Counted from the first letter of the stretch, positions 15,658 to 25,108 are shown. The stretch: DNA of 64,000 nt from JBOZRQ01 sp050789255 (GCA_050789255.1 JBOZRQ010000027.1:1-64000); one strand, 5' to 3'. Notes: a model not told the origin generated them from the sequence alone. Numbers and translations are program-made.

Positions 15658-16989
15658 CTACGCCCCGAACCGCTCCACCCCAGCCTCGGTCACCAAGCCG
15701 TAGATCAGGGGGCTCTTCGGCGGCTGCTCAGCGCCGATGCGGTAGGCGGCCAGGAGCCGCTCGCTGGCTTCCTCCAGCCTCGCCGTATCATTGACATGCA
15801 GTTCGGCCAGGGTCTCCCCCGCCTCCACCGCCTCGCCGACCTTCTTCTTGAGCACCACCCCGACGCCCAGGTCGATGACCGACTCCTTGGTGATGCGGCC
15901 GGCGCCGAGAAGCATGGCGGCGATGCCGACCTCGAGCGCCTCAATATGCTGGACGTAGCCGCCCGTCGGGGACGGCAGCGGGATGACCTGAGCGGCCCGC
16001 GGCAGCTTGACGGGCTGGCGGATGTAGCTGACGTCGCCGCCCTGGGCGCCGACCAGCTCGATGAGCTTGTTCAGGCCGGCCCCGGAGCGCAAGGCCCGCA
16101 GCAGCATTTTGCGGGCGGACTCGGCGTCGGGCGCCACCCCGGCCAGACGCAGCATTTGCGAGCCGAGGGAGAGGCATACCTCTTCCAGGTCGCGGGGGCC
16201 AAACCCGCGCAGGGTCTCGATGGCCTCCGCCACCTCCAGGGCGTTGCCGATGGCGAAGCCAAGCGGCTGATCCATGTCGGAGACGAAGGCTGCCACCTCG
16301 CGCCCCACCTCGCGGCCGATGGCGACCATGGCCTCGGCGAGCTTGAAGGAGTCGTCCAGGCTCTTCATGAAGGCGCCGGACCCGGTCTTTACGTCGAGCA
16401 CGATCGCATCGGCGCCGCCGGCGATCTTTTTGGACATGACCGAGGAGGCGATCAACGGGATCGAATCGACCGTCGCGGTGACGTCCCGGAGAGCGTAAAG
16501 CTTCTTGTCAGCCGGAACCAGGTTGCCGGTCTGACCGACTACCGCGCAGCCCACGGTGTTGACCTGATCGATGAACTCCTCGGTGCTCCGCTCAATGCGC
16601 ATGCCGGGAATCGACTCCAGCTTGTCAAGGGTGCCGCCGGTGTGGCCCAGGCCGCGGCCCGACATTTTGGCAACAGGCGCCCCGCAGGCCGCCACGAGGG
16701 GCACCAGCACCAGGGAGACCTTGTCGCCCACGCCGCCGGTGCTGTGCTTGTCAACCTTGGTGCCCTTGATCGCCGACAGGTCGACCATGTCGCCGGACCG
16801 GGCCATGGCCATGGTGAGGTCGGCGGTCTCGCGGGCCGTCATACCGCACAGGCAGATGGCCATGGCCATTGCAGCCATTTGATAGTCAGCCACTTCACCA
16901 CTGGTGAAGCCTGCGACCATGAAGTCGATCTCCTCGGTGGTTAGCTCTTGACCGAGCCGCTTCTTGTAGATCAAATCGTAGGCGCGCAT
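15658..16989 (-). CDS. pdp: Pyrimidine-nucleoside phosphorylase
   Basis: The product has 443 residues, the usual length. It opens with MRAYDLIYKKRLGQELTTEEI. The family signature SGRGLGHTGGTLDKLE is near 110-125, the phosphate-binding KHSTGGVGDKVS near 81-92, and the thymidine-phosphorylase C-terminal domain follows (VLKKKVGEAVEAGETLAELH). The enzyme cleaves uridine and thymidine with phosphate to give free base plus (deoxy)ribose-1-phosphate in nucleoside salvage. It is the first gene of a two-gene unit with the DUF624 protein. AGGGGATGC precedes the ATG. Confidence 0.96.
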   Translation of the reverse strand: MRAYDLIYKKRLGQELTTEEIDFMVAGFTSGEVADYQMAAMAMAICLCGMTARETADLTMAMARSGDMVDLSAIKGTKVDKHSTGGVGDKVSLVLVPLVAACGAPVAKMSGRGLGHTGGTLDKLESIPGMRIERSTEEFIDQVNTVGCAVVGQTGNLVPADKKLYALRDVTATVDSIPLIASSVMSKKIAGGADAIVLDVKTGSGAFMKSLDDSFKLAEAMVAIGREVGREVAAFVSDMDQPLGFAIGNALEVAEAIETLRGFGPRDLEEVCLSLGSQMLRLAGVAPDAESARKMLLRALRSGAGLNKLIELVGAQGGDVSYIRQPVKLPRAAQVIPLPSPTGGYVQHIEALEVGIAAMLLGAGRITKESVIDLGVGVVLKKKVGEAVEAGETLAELHVNDTARLEEASERLLAAYRIGAEQPPKSPLIYGLVTEAGVERFGA

Positions 16990-17161
16990 CTTCGCATCCC
17001 CTTCTTTCGGCCGTTAGCCGGGATCGCTTGCAAATCCAGGATTCGCCGCCTGGGAGCCGCATCCTCTTTCGACTCGGTAGGGTACCGAACCTTTCCCAAT
17101 TTTCCCCCGTATTGGAGACTAGCGGATCTTTTTCGCTGGGAGAGAAAGGAGACGATTACCT

Positions 17162-18169
17162 GTGCCATGGTACCTGATCGTTCCGATCGTGGCGGGAGGG
17201 CTATTCCTGCTGTTCGCCGCGGTCGAGTGGTCACTGGCGAGGGCGGAGACCGACCGTGAAAGCCGTCATCGAATCTTTCTCGCAGGCGGTGCGGCCTGCA
17301 TGCTGGCGTGCGGTCTCCTGTACATACTCTGGCAGCAGCAAACCCAGGCGGCGTCGTTACGGCGCGATACGCAGGCGTCAGCCAATGCCGGCCCCCTGAG
17401 CGCGCTCGACAATCGTCTTCGCACCCCGCTGGATCTGGTTGAGCAACTCCTGGCAGCCAAACCAGCCACCACACTGAAAGATGTCCTCCGGGTTCGGGCC
17501 ACATTGCTGGACGCCCGTCGCCAACTGGCAGTCGCCGAAGAAGAACCATCCCTGGCGGTCCTGTACAACCAAACCGACCGGCTGCTGGGCGTAGCGTACT
17601 ACACTGCGGGCGCCCAATGGCGGCTTGCGAAGGAACAGCGAAACGGCGAAGCGGAACGTCAGGAAGCGGTGCGACAGCTCCGGGGCGAATATGACCGGTG
17701 GAAGGAGCTGCGGGACTGTTTGGCTCAAGGCAAGGACCTTTGCGTAAAGGAGAAGCAACTTACCCCCAAAGAGGCTACGCTGGAGCAGTTCAATCGCTGG
17801 ATGCACCTGTACAGTGTGGAGTTACTTCGCTTCAGCGAAACCGACTGGGAGTTGGTCGACTCCTCCGCTGGCGAGCGGAAGCGCTTGGCGACTGTCTTGG
17901 CGCAGGGACGCCGCGATCTGGCCGCCCGGAGCGTAGAGGAGTGGGAGCGCCCAGCGGCCGAGGCGGCTGACCACCTGCTTATGCTGGCCGAGGAGGCGCT
18001 AACGAAGGAGGGGGCGCTGATTTCGCAGGGGCAGTGGGGCTCCGAATGGCAACACCGCGTTTACGAGCCGGTGCAGTTAGCAATGGAACGGTATTTCTCC
18101 GCCCTTACCTGCTCGGCTGGCCAAAAACTCATTCCCTGCAGCCCTAGCGGCAAAGGTACCGCAAACTAG
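17162..18169 (+). CDS. Membrane-anchored helical protein, paralogue of 9021-9998
   Basis: The product is 335 residues from a GTG preceded by AAAGGAG. Two hydrophobic segments (about 5-20 and 37-56) are followed by a long, charged, helical domain with DARRQLAVAEEE, RWKELRDCLAQG and NRWMHLYSVELLRFSETDW. These match, in order and spacing, the motifs of the protein at 9021-9998. Both carry the start sequence PW-x-I and a short Cys-containing loop after the RDCL motif. The gene stands alone, with its own terminator, and reads divergently from pdp. The function is unknown. Confidence 0.75.
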   Translation: MPWYLIVPIVAGGLFLLFAAVEWSLARAETDRESRHRIFLAGGAACMLACGLLYILWQQQTQAASLRRDTQASANAGPLSALDNRLRTPLDLVEQLLAAKPATTLKDVLRVRATLLDARRQLAVAEEEPSLAVLYNQTDRLLGVAYYTAGAQWRLAKEQRNGEAERQEAVRQLRGEYDRWKELRDCLAQGKDLCVKEKQLTPKEATLEQFNRWMHLYSVELLRFSETDWELVDSSAGERKRLATVLAQGRRDLAARSVEEWERPAAEAADHLLMLAEEALTKEGALISQGQWGSEWQHRVYEPVQLAMERYFSALTCSAGQKLIPCSPSGKGTAN

Positions 18170-18177
18170 ACCGACTT

Positions 18178-18204
18178 CCCCTGCCGATTTGGCAGGGGTT
18201 TTTA
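18178..18204 (+). terminator. Intrinsic terminator
   Basis: The stem CCCCTGCC / GGCAGGGG with loop GATTT is followed by six T residues. The 170 bases from here to the next gene are A+T-rich and must hold the promoter of the 18379 operon. No clear -35/-10 pair stood out. Confidence 0.88.
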
Positions 18205-18378
18205 TTTGAGAAATTCGCGGTTTTAGCCTATATAGCGATATTTGTACTACAGATACTAGAGGGATTAATGTAGGCGAAATAGAATCATCAGTTTGTACGA
18301 CAATTTTGGGGGGTGAATATTCTCCTTTCGACCAGTGGGATGATCGGTGCGAATACATAACCAAGGAGGTTTGTTTGC

Positions 18379-20421
18379 GTGAAGAGGTACCTTGCACTTC
18401 TCCTTTCCATGATCATGGTGTTCGCATTAGCAGGCTCCGTAGGGGCAGCTCGCCCGGAGTCCCGGTTCCCGGTTGATTTCAATGGTCGACGGATCTACTT
18501 CGATGTCCAGCCCGAGACGAAGAACGACCGCACCTTTGTCCCGTTCCGGGCCATCTTCGAGAAGATGGGTGCGACGATTGAGTATGACGCCGCCTCTCGC
18601 ACCATTACTGCCGTGCGTGGCAGCACCACCGTTAAGCTGACCATCGGCAGCGAGACGGCCACCGTGAACGGCCGGTCCGTCACCTTGGCGGCCGCTCCGT
18701 ACATCAAGGACGACCGCACGATGGTGCCCCTGCGCTTCGTCGGCGAGGCCTTCGGCGCTACCGTTAACTACAACGACGCCACCACGGCCATCAGCATCGT
18801 CGATGCGAACTGGCCCAAGCGCGGCGGTACGCTCAACCTGGCCATGTGGAACGCTCCGGACGGCAACTTCAACCCGGTCATGGTCAGCGACGTTTACGGC
18901 GCATGGCTCACCAACATGATGTACGTCGGCATGTGGCGGTATGACGAGACCCTCACCCCGGCGCCCATGATCGCCGAGCACTGGGAGTGGGACTCCACCA
19001 ACACCAAGCTGACCTTCTACATGCGCAAGGATGTCAAGTTCTTCGACGGCACCCCGGTGACCGCCGATGACTTCATCTTCACCACCAAGTCGATGATGCA
19101 TCCGAAGTACGTCGGTCCGATTGCCGCCGGCTGGGATGCCATCAAGGGCTATGCCGAGTACTACGCCGGCACCAAGGGTGAGACTGCCGCTGACTTCGAG
19201 GCCGGCATTGTCACCACCAAGCCCCTGGAAGGCCTCTACAAGCTGGACGACTACACCGTGGTCTTCGAGCTGACGCAGCCCCAGGCTTCCTTCCTGACCA
19301 ACCAGACTGGTATCGGCATCCTGGACAGCGATAAGTACTCCAAGCTTCCGGTCCAGGACTGGGGTACCGCCAAGGACCCCAACAACGCCTACCCGAACGG
19401 CAACGGCCCGTACAAGATGGGCCAGTACGTCGAGGGTCAGTTCGCCAAGCTTGAGGCCAACAAGGGCTACTACGACGGCGCCCCGTACATCGACACGATC
19501 ATGTGGAAGATCACCGCTTCCGACGTGGCGGTGGGCGCCATCCAGACCGGCGCCATCGACTGGGCCCAGTTCGGCGCCGCTGAGTACGATGCCTATAAGG
19601 CTCTCGCCGACAAGGGTGTCGTTCAGCTCTCCGAGTATCCGAGCTTCGTTTACCAGCAGATGTACTACAACTCCCAGGTAGGCCCGACCAAGGAGAAGGC
19701 CGTCCGCCACGCGATTAACTACGCTATCAACCGCCCGGCGATCATCGAGAACATCATGAAGAACCATGCGTCCTCGATGTATGCGCCTGTCCACCCGCTG
19801 ACCTTCGCCTACACCGACGAGGTTAATCACTTCGATTACAACCCCGCAAAGGCCAAGCAGCTGCTGGAGGACGCCGGCTGGAAGGTCGGCAAGGACGGCA
19901 TCCGTGAGAAGAACGGCGAGAAGCTGCACCTGCGCCTGATCTACCCCGGCGCCGGCAACCAGGACCGCATCAAGACCGCCCCGGTCGTGCAGCAGTGGCT
20001 GAAGGAAGTCGGCATTGACGTCGAACTGGTGCCCTATGACTGGCCCACCATCAACCGGGTCGTCTTCGAGGAGTACGACTTCGACCTGATGTTCATCGGC
20101 TTCTCTGTCGGCACCGACCCCGATCCCACCGGCCTCTGGGACAAGGCTTCCGTGAAGCCCGGCTCCTACAACGCTCCCCGCTTCTGGACCGAGGAGTCCG
20201 AGAAGCTGATCGCCCAGGGCAAGGCTACCACGGACCTGATGGAGCGCATGGAGATCTACGCCGAGTGGCAGAAGCACTGGGTCGATGAGTCTCCCGCCCT
20301 GATCTTCTACGCCACGGCGACCATGCAGGCTGTCAACAACCGCGTTGGCAACTCCAGGCCCCTGCCGACCAACGGCGGCGAGTTCTGGAACATTGAGGAC
20401 TGGTACCTGACGACCAAGTAA
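18379..20421 (+). CDS. SBP_bac_5 binding protein with fused copper-amine-oxidase N domain (paralogue)
   Basis: The product is 680 residues from a GTG nine bases after GGAGG. A signal peptide (about 1-24, SVGAA cleavage region, no lipobox) leads into a PF07833-type domain (about 35-145, FVPFRAIFEKMGA and VPLRFVGEAFGA) and then a complete family 5 binding protein (WPKRGGTLNLAMWNAPDG, HWEWDSTNTKLTFYMRKDVKF, RHAINYAINRPAII). It is clearly a paralogue of 12722-14725 over its whole length. It heads a four-gene operon with a stable hairpin after its stop codon. The ligand is unknown; peptides are the default for the family. Confidence 0.9.
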   Translation: MKRYLALLLSMIMVFALAGSVGAARPESRFPVDFNGRRIYFDVQPETKNDRTFVPFRAIFEKMGATIEYDAASRTITAVRGSTTVKLTIGSETATVNGRSVTLAAAPYIKDDRTMVPLRFVGEAFGATVNYNDATTAISIVDANWPKRGGTLNLAMWNAPDGNFNPVMVSDVYGAWLTNMMYVGMWRYDETLTPAPMIAEHWEWDSTNTKLTFYMRKDVKFFDGTPVTADDFIFTTKSMMHPKYVGPIAAGWDAIKGYAEYYAGTKGETAADFEAGIVTTKPLEGLYKLDDYTVVFELTQPQASFLTNQTGIGILDSDKYSKLPVQDWGTAKDPNNAYPNGNGPYKMGQYVEGQFAKLEANKGYYDGAPYIDTIMWKITASDVAVGAIQTGAIDWAQFGAAEYDAYKALADKGVVQLSEYPSFVYQQMYYNSQVGPTKEKAVRHAINYAINRPAIIENIMKNHASSMYAPVHPLTFAYTDEVNHFDYNPAKAKQLLEDAGWKVGKDGIREKNGEKLHLRLIYPGAGNQDRIKTAPVVQQWLKEVGIDVELVPYDWPTINRVVFEEYDFDLMFIGFSVGTDPDPTGLWDKASVKPGSYNAPRFWTEESEKLIAQGKATTDLMERMEIYAEWQKHWVDESPALIFYATATMQAVNNRVGNSRPLPTNGGEFWNIEDWYLTTK

Positions 20422-20442
20422 CATAGACCCCCGTGAACTCGG

Positions 20443-20478
20443 GGGCGGCCCGGGGAGGCCATAGGCCCCGGGCCGCCC
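20443..20478 (+). terminator. Intercistronic hairpin between binding protein and permease
   Basis: A 13-bp perfect stem (GGGCGGCCCGGGG / CCCCGGGCCGCCC) has no T-run. It is probably a 3' stabiliser for the abundant binding-protein message, in the same position as 12669-12710. Confidence 0.65.
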
Positions 20479-20507
20479 TCGCTCCACGGTGAAAGGGGAG
20501 CGGACTG

Positions 20508-21458
20508 TTGCGCCAGTATTTGCTGCGGCGTCTGTTGCAGACTCTGCCAATCCTGCTCGGGGTAAGCGTTATCGTCTTCACCATAGTCCACCTGACCCCG
20601 GGCGACCCCTATTCCCATCTGGTTGGTCCGCGCACAGATCCCGCCAAGAAGGAGAAAATCCTGCAGGACATGGGCTTCCGGGATCCCCTGCCGGTTCAGT
20701 ATGTGCGCTGGCTCAGTGAGGTAGCCAAGGGCAATCTGGGCTGGTCGATCAAGCGCGGGGTTCCCGTGGGTGAGCTGATGGCTTCCCGCTTGAAAAATAC
20801 ATTGATTCTTACCGGCAGCGCTTTCATTTTCGCCTTGCTGTTGGCGATTCCCATCGGCATCGTCTCAGCAACGCGACAATATTCAATTATCGACTACATA
20901 GTCACAACCTTCGCCTTTATAGGCATATCACTTCCAGGCTTCTTTACAGCGCTGCTGGCTGTATACTTCCTGGCCGTAAAATACCCGATCTTCCCGATGA
21001 ACCAAATGATCACCCCCGGCGCCGCGTTCTCGATCTGGGATCTTCTCAAACACCTGATTCTGCCCGCGGTTACCCTGGGTGTTCGGGATATGGCCGGTTA
21101 CGCCCGGTTCACACGGGCCAGCATGCTGGAGGTAATGCGGCAGGACTACGTCCGGACGGCACGGGCCAAGGGCCTCGCCGAGCGTGTGGTGATCTACAAG
21201 CACGCGCTGCGCAACGGCCTGATTCCGATCGTGACGCTGCTGGGCCTTGGCCTGCCGGGGCTTCTCTCTGGCGTGGTCATCTTCGAGCGGATCTTCACCT
21301 GGCCGGGCATGGGTTCGCTGACGATCGAAGCGGTAGGAAACCGCGACTACCCGATCCTGATGGCCAGCAACATGCTGTTCGCCCTGCTGGTGATTCTAGG
21401 CAACCTGATCGCCGACGTTCTTTACGCCGTCGTTGACCCGCGGATTCGGTATTCGTAA
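20508..21458 (+). CDS. Dipeptide/oligopeptide-type ABC permease (DppB-like)
   Basis: The product is 316 residues from a TTG preceded by GGGGAG. TM1 is near 9-30, the outer loop contains TPGDPYSHLVGPRTDP, five further TM segments follow, the EAA loop includes RTARAKGLAERVVIYKHAL, and the tail is VVDPRIRYS. It is a paralogue of 11683-12633 with identical length. It follows the binding protein and precedes the DppC-like gene by 12 bases. Confidence 0.93.
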   Translation: MRQYLLRRLLQTLPILLGVSVIVFTIVHLTPGDPYSHLVGPRTDPAKKEKILQDMGFRDPLPVQYVRWLSEVAKGNLGWSIKRGVPVGELMASRLKNTLILTGSAFIFALLLAIPIGIVSATRQYSIIDYIVTTFAFIGISLPGFFTALLAVYFLAVKYPIFPMNQMITPGAAFSIWDLLKHLILPAVTLGVRDMAGYARFTRASMLEVMRQDYVRTARAKGLAERVVIYKHALRNGLIPIVTLLGLGLPGLLSGVVIFERIFTWPGMGSLTIEAVGNRDYPILMASNMLFALLVILGNLIADVLYAVVDPRIRYS

Positions 21459-21470
21459 GGAGGCAGACCT

Positions 21471-22394
21471 GTGGCGACGGTAGCAAATCCCAAGCAAGAC
21501 GACGAGTTGCTCCGCCAGGGAATGACCACTGCGCATACCACGTGGGCGCGTCAGGTATGGCGGCGGTTTCGCAAGAATAAGGCGGCGGTTATAAGCGCTG
21601 TAATCCTGTTGATTCTGATCCTGGTGAGCGTTTTTGCCCCGGTGATCACATCGACCACCACGGGCTGGGGACGCGACGAGATCGACATCAAGTACATCCA
21701 ATCGGAGCCCAGCGCCCGCCATCCGCTGGGGACGGACAGCATTGGCCGTGACACCTGGACCCGCCTTCTCTATGGCGGCCGTGTGTCGATGGGCATCGCC
21801 GGCGCCGCCGTGGTGGGCTACATGGCGATTGGCATTGTGGTTGGTGCTTTGGCCGGGTACTTCGGCGGCTGGGTCGATAACCTGCTAATGCGCATCGCTG
21901 ACGTAGTGCTGTCGTTCCCGTTCATCCCCTTCATATTGACCCTATCCGCGATCTTCCGACCAGGGGTGGAGATCCTGGTGATCACCATTGCGATCATCAG
22001 TTGGCCTGAACCGGCCCGACTGGTGCGCGGTGAGTTCCTCTCCCTGCGTGAGCGGGACTTTATCGAGGCCGCCCGTGCCACCGGCGCCGGCCCGCTGCGG
22101 ATCATGTTCAAGCACCTGCTGCCCAACGCCATGGCCCCGCTAATCGTGAGCGCCACCCTGAACATCGCCGGCATCATTCTGCTGGAGTCGGCGCTGAGCT
22201 ACCTGGGGTTTGGCGTGAAAATGCCGATTCCCACCTGGGGCAACATGCTCACCGAGGTGAACAACATCGCCGTGCTGACCCGGATGCCCTGGCTCTGGGT
22301 ACCGCCCGGACTGATGATCTTCCTGACGGTGCTCTCGATCAACTTCCTCGGGGACGGGCTGCGTGACGCTCTGGACCCCCGCCTGAAGCAGTAG
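21471..22394 (+). CDS. Dipeptide/oligopeptide-type ABC permease (DppC-like)
   Basis: The product has 307 residues. A cytoplasmic N-terminus precedes TM1 near 43-62, then GTDSIGRDTWTRLLYGG and a BPD_transp_1 domain with EAA loop EAARATGAGPLRIMFKHLLP. It ends DALDPRLKQ like its paralogue at 10745. No ATPase is encoded in this operon either, so an ATPase pair from elsewhere is needed. Confidence 0.93.
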   Translation: MATVANPKQDDELLRQGMTTAHTTWARQVWRRFRKNKAAVISAVILLILILVSVFAPVITSTTTGWGRDEIDIKYIQSEPSARHPLGTDSIGRDTWTRLLYGGRVSMGIAGAAVVGYMAIGIVVGALAGYFGGWVDNLLMRIADVVLSFPFIPFILTLSAIFRPGVEILVITIAIISWPEPARLVRGEFLSLRERDFIEAARATGAGPLRIMFKHLLPNAMAPLIVSATLNIAGIILLESALSYLGFGVKMPIPTWGNMLTEVNNIAVLTRMPWLWVPPGLMIFLTVLSINFLGDGLRDALDPRLKQ

Positions 22395-22406
22395 GAGGAA
22401 TGGCAG

Positions 22407-23027
22407 ATGTACAAGCGCAAGTTAATCGGCCTGGCGGCCCTTCTGCTGGTCCTGGCGCTGGCCGGCTGCGGAAAGAACGCGGCCGAACCCGGGGCAGCAC
22501 CAGCATCCAGCAGCGGCTCCGGTTCCGGCTCCTCGGCCTCTAGCGGCACCAACCCCGGCACCGGTTCGACGTCGACCAACACGACAGGGGCCTCGAACCC
22601 GGCAGCCGATGCGCCGAAGAAGCCGACCTATGAGAAGGTCTCCCTCAAGGGGCTCAAGCCTGGCTCGGAGGCCAAGGTCGGACCGCTGACGGTGAAGCTT
22701 GAAGAGATCAACGTGGTCAGCAAGGCGCCCGGTCTGCCGGCCGGCTACGCCTACCTGCTGGCCCGTGTAACGGTCAACAACGCCGGTGACGTCGATTACA
22801 CCATCAATACCTCGGACCACCTGAAGCTGCTCGCTCCGGGCGGCACGGTCAGCCGGGTGAACGCCCAGGCCAGCGCCCAGCGCAATCCCAAGCTCCAGGG
22901 GACCCTGCAGAAGGGCGACTCGGCCACGGGATGGCTCGGTTACCTGGTGAAGGTCGGCGACGGCGACTTCCAGTACACCTTCACCCACACCGACTGGGGC
23001 GACGCCGCCTGGGAGTTCCCGCTGTAA
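22407..23027 (+). CDS. DUF4352-like lipoprotein at the end of an ABC operon
   Basis: The product has 206 residues. The lipobox is LALAGC, followed by a Ser/Gly/Thr/Ala-rich linker (about 25-70). A beta-rich domain then runs from LKGLKPGSEAKVGPLTVKL to the end, with YLLARVTVNNAGDVDY and GWLGYLVKV. It matches the lipoprotein at 10059-10733 in layout and motifs and occupies the same place in the paralogous operon. It is probably an extracellular accessory of the importer. Its N-terminus could tether it close to the binding protein, which itself lacks a lipobox. Confidence 0.8.
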   Translation: MYKRKLIGLAALLLVLALAGCGKNAAEPGAAPASSSGSGSGSSASSGTNPGTGSTSTNTTGASNPAADAPKKPTYEKVSLKGLKPGSEAKVGPLTVKLEEINVVSKAPGLPAGYAYLLARVTVNNAGDVDYTINTSDHLKLLAPGGTVSRVNAQASAQRNPKLQGTLQKGDSATGWLGYLVKVGDGDFQYTFTHTDWGDAAWEFPL

Positions 23028-23034
23028 GTGAACA

Positions 23035-23080
23035 CCGAAGTCCCCCCTGCCAGAACAGTTCTGGCAGGGGGGACTTCGGT
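23035..23080 (+). terminator. Long perfect-stem terminator
   Basis: An almost perfect inverted repeat of about 21 bp per arm (CGAAGTCCCCCCTGCCAG paired with CTGGCAGGGGGGACTTCG) ends the paralogous ABC operon. The next 105 bases are A+T-rich and should contain the promoter of the 23187 operon (TATATA near 23152 is a -10 candidate). Confidence 0.85.
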
Positions 23081-23186
23081 TAATATCCTTAATTTAATAG
23101 CAGGGAAGGAAAATCAGACCTCAGTGTCCAATCGAAGAGGTGAACTTGTATATACCACTTAAACAGTCGGACAGGAGGGCGCCAGC

Positions 23187-24227
23187 GTGGGTTCAGTTGG
23201 GCAGGTCGCCCACAAGGTTTGGCAGATTTACGCCATACAACGGATCGTCAGAGCGGTAGTCACGATCTTTGTGGTGACCACGATCACCTTTTTCCTATTG
23301 CGGCTGATGCCCAGCAACCCGCTGGACGTCTACATTAACTCGCAACTCTCGCAGGGTATTCCCCTGGCGGATGCGCAAGCGATGGCCGCCCAGCTGTACA
23401 ACATCGACCTGGACCGCCCCCTCTACCTTCAGTACTTCGACTACCTGGGCGATCTGCTGCACGGCGACTTCGGCATGTCGATCTCATCGATGGGCACCCC
23501 CGTGAGCCAGCTGATCCTCCGCTTCCTCCCCTGGACGCTGTTCGTCGTGACCGCCTCCCTGCTACTCAGCTTTACCCTTGGTACGCTGTTGGGGATGCTC
23601 ATTGCCTTCAAACGGGAGTCCTGGCTCGACCACTTGCTCTCGGCGGTGGCCTCGCTGCTTTCCTCGATTCCGGACTATCTGGTAGGCATTCTGATCCTGG
23701 TCTACTTCGGGGTACGCTGGAAGTTCTTTGACGTGGCTAACGTTCGAGGAGCGCTGTCGCCCGGCGTGAGGCCGGAGTTCACCTTCGCCTTCTTCAAGGA
23801 CGTGGTCTACCACGCTGCCTTGCCGATCATCACCTACGTGCTGACCAGCGTGGGTCACTGGATGCTGATGATGAAGTCCAGCACCATAGCCACCCTCGGT
23901 GAGGACTACGTAACGGTGGCACGCGCCCGCGGACTGACCGACGGGCGGATCACCATGGCCTACGTGGGTCGAAACGCCGTGCTGCCGCTCTTTACGGCGC
24001 TGGCGATTCGCATTGGCTTTATTGTGGGCGGTTCCGTTTTCATTGAGTTCATTTTCACCTATCAGGGAATCGGCCTGAAGTTACAGTCGGCACTGATCAC
24101 CCGTGACTACCCCGTGATGCAGGCGGTCTTTATTATCATCACCACGGCTGTGGTGAGCGCCAACCTCCTGGCTGACCTGGTGTATAGCAAACTCGACCCG
24201 CGGATCCGCACGTCGGGGGGGAAGTAG
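23187..24227 (+). CDS. ABC permease (DppB/OppB-like)
   Basis: The product is 346 residues from a GTG with GGAGGG upstream. TM1 is near 20-43, followed by a large outer loop (MPSNPLDVYINSQLSQG) and five TM segments. The EAA-type loop is VARARGLTDGRITMAYVGRN, and the tail is KLDPRIRTSGGK. It is longer and more divergent than the two paralogous operon permeases, resembling the permeases of oligosaccharide/cellobiose-type Opp systems. It is the first gene of a six-gene operon ending with the binding protein. Confidence 0.92.
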   Translation: MGSVGQVAHKVWQIYAIQRIVRAVVTIFVVTTITFFLLRLMPSNPLDVYINSQLSQGIPLADAQAMAAQLYNIDLDRPLYLQYFDYLGDLLHGDFGMSISSMGTPVSQLILRFLPWTLFVVTASLLLSFTLGTLLGMLIAFKRESWLDHLLSAVASLLSSIPDYLVGILILVYFGVRWKFFDVANVRGALSPGVRPEFTFAFFKDVVYHAALPIITYVLTSVGHWMLMMKSSTIATLGEDYVTVARARGLTDGRITMAYVGRNAVLPLFTALAIRIGFIVGGSVFIEFIFTYQGIGLKLQSALITRDYPVMQAVFIIITTAVVSANLLADLVYSKLDPRIRTSGGK

Positions 24228-24229
24228 CC

Positions 24230-25105
24230 ATGTCCGCCTTAACCGCGCTGGGAAGCAGCCTGGCTCGCTCCCTGAAGATCATGGCCCGCAACAAGGTCGG
24301 CTTTGCCGGATTGATCGTCGTTCTGTTAATCGTTGTTGTCGCGCTAATCGGCCCCTCTGTAGTTACCATGGACACGACGGCAAACCTGGAAGAGATCTAT
24401 CTGGCGCCGTCGGCGAAGCACTGGCTGGGGACCGACTACCAGGGGCGAGATATTTTCCGTCAGATGGTGAGCGGTGGGCGCGACTTGATCTTCGTGGCCG
24501 CGCTGGCGGCGCTGCTCTCCTCGCTGACCGCCATCACCCTGGGATCGCTGGCAGCGCTTCTGGGCGGCTATGTGGACGTGATCGTCACGTCGGTGGGAGA
24601 CCTGGTGCTGACGGTGCCACGCATCCCCCTGCTCCTGGTGCTTGCGGGCTTTATACGGCTGACCTCGCCGCTGTCGCTCTCCCTGATCCTGGCGGCAGTG
24701 ACCTGGGCAGGCCTGATGCGACAGGTTCGCGCCCAGGTGCTATCACTGAAGGAACGCGACTACGTGCAAGCGGCGGTACAACTGGGCTTGCCCACCTCTC
24801 ACTTGCTCTTTCGGGAGATCCTCCCGAACATGATGAGCTATGTGATCATCAGTTTCGTCCTTGCGATGACCGAAGCGATCTACTCGCAGGTCGGCCTGAT
24901 CTTCCTGGGGTTGGTGCCGATGACCTCCCACAACTGGGGCGTCATGATCAACCTGGCCTATAACCAGGGCGCCCAGTTTGGCCGGGACTCCATGTGGTAC
25001 CTCGCTGTGCCCATTTCCATGGTGGCGCTGCTCAACCTGGCCCTGGTCTCCATGACCCGCTCCCTGGATGAGCTCTTCAATCCACGCCTGCGAGGGGGGC
25101 ACTAG
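24230..25105 (+). CDS. ABC permease (DppC/OppC-like)
   Basis: The product has 291 residues. TM1 is near 25-46, followed by GTDYQGRDIFRQMVSGGRD and a BPD_transp_1 domain with the coupling loop LKERDYVQAAVQLGLPTSHL. It starts two bases after the stop of the DppB-like gene, so translation is coupled. It forms the inner-membrane channel with that protein, energised by the two ATPases encoded next. Confidence 0.92.
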   Translation: MSALTALGSSLARSLKIMARNKVGFAGLIVVLLIVVVALIGPSVVTMDTTANLEEIYLAPSAKHWLGTDYQGRDIFRQMVSGGRDLIFVAALAALLSSLTAITLGSLAALLGGYVDVIVTSVGDLVLTVPRIPLLLVLAGFIRLTSPLSLSLILAAVTWAGLMRQVRAQVLSLKERDYVQAAVQLGLPTSHLLFREILPNMMSYVIISFVLAMTEAIYSQVGLIFLGLVPMTSHNWGVMINLAYNQGAQFGRDSMWYLAVPISMVALLNLALVSMTRSLDELFNPRLRGGH

Positions 25106-25108
25106 GCC

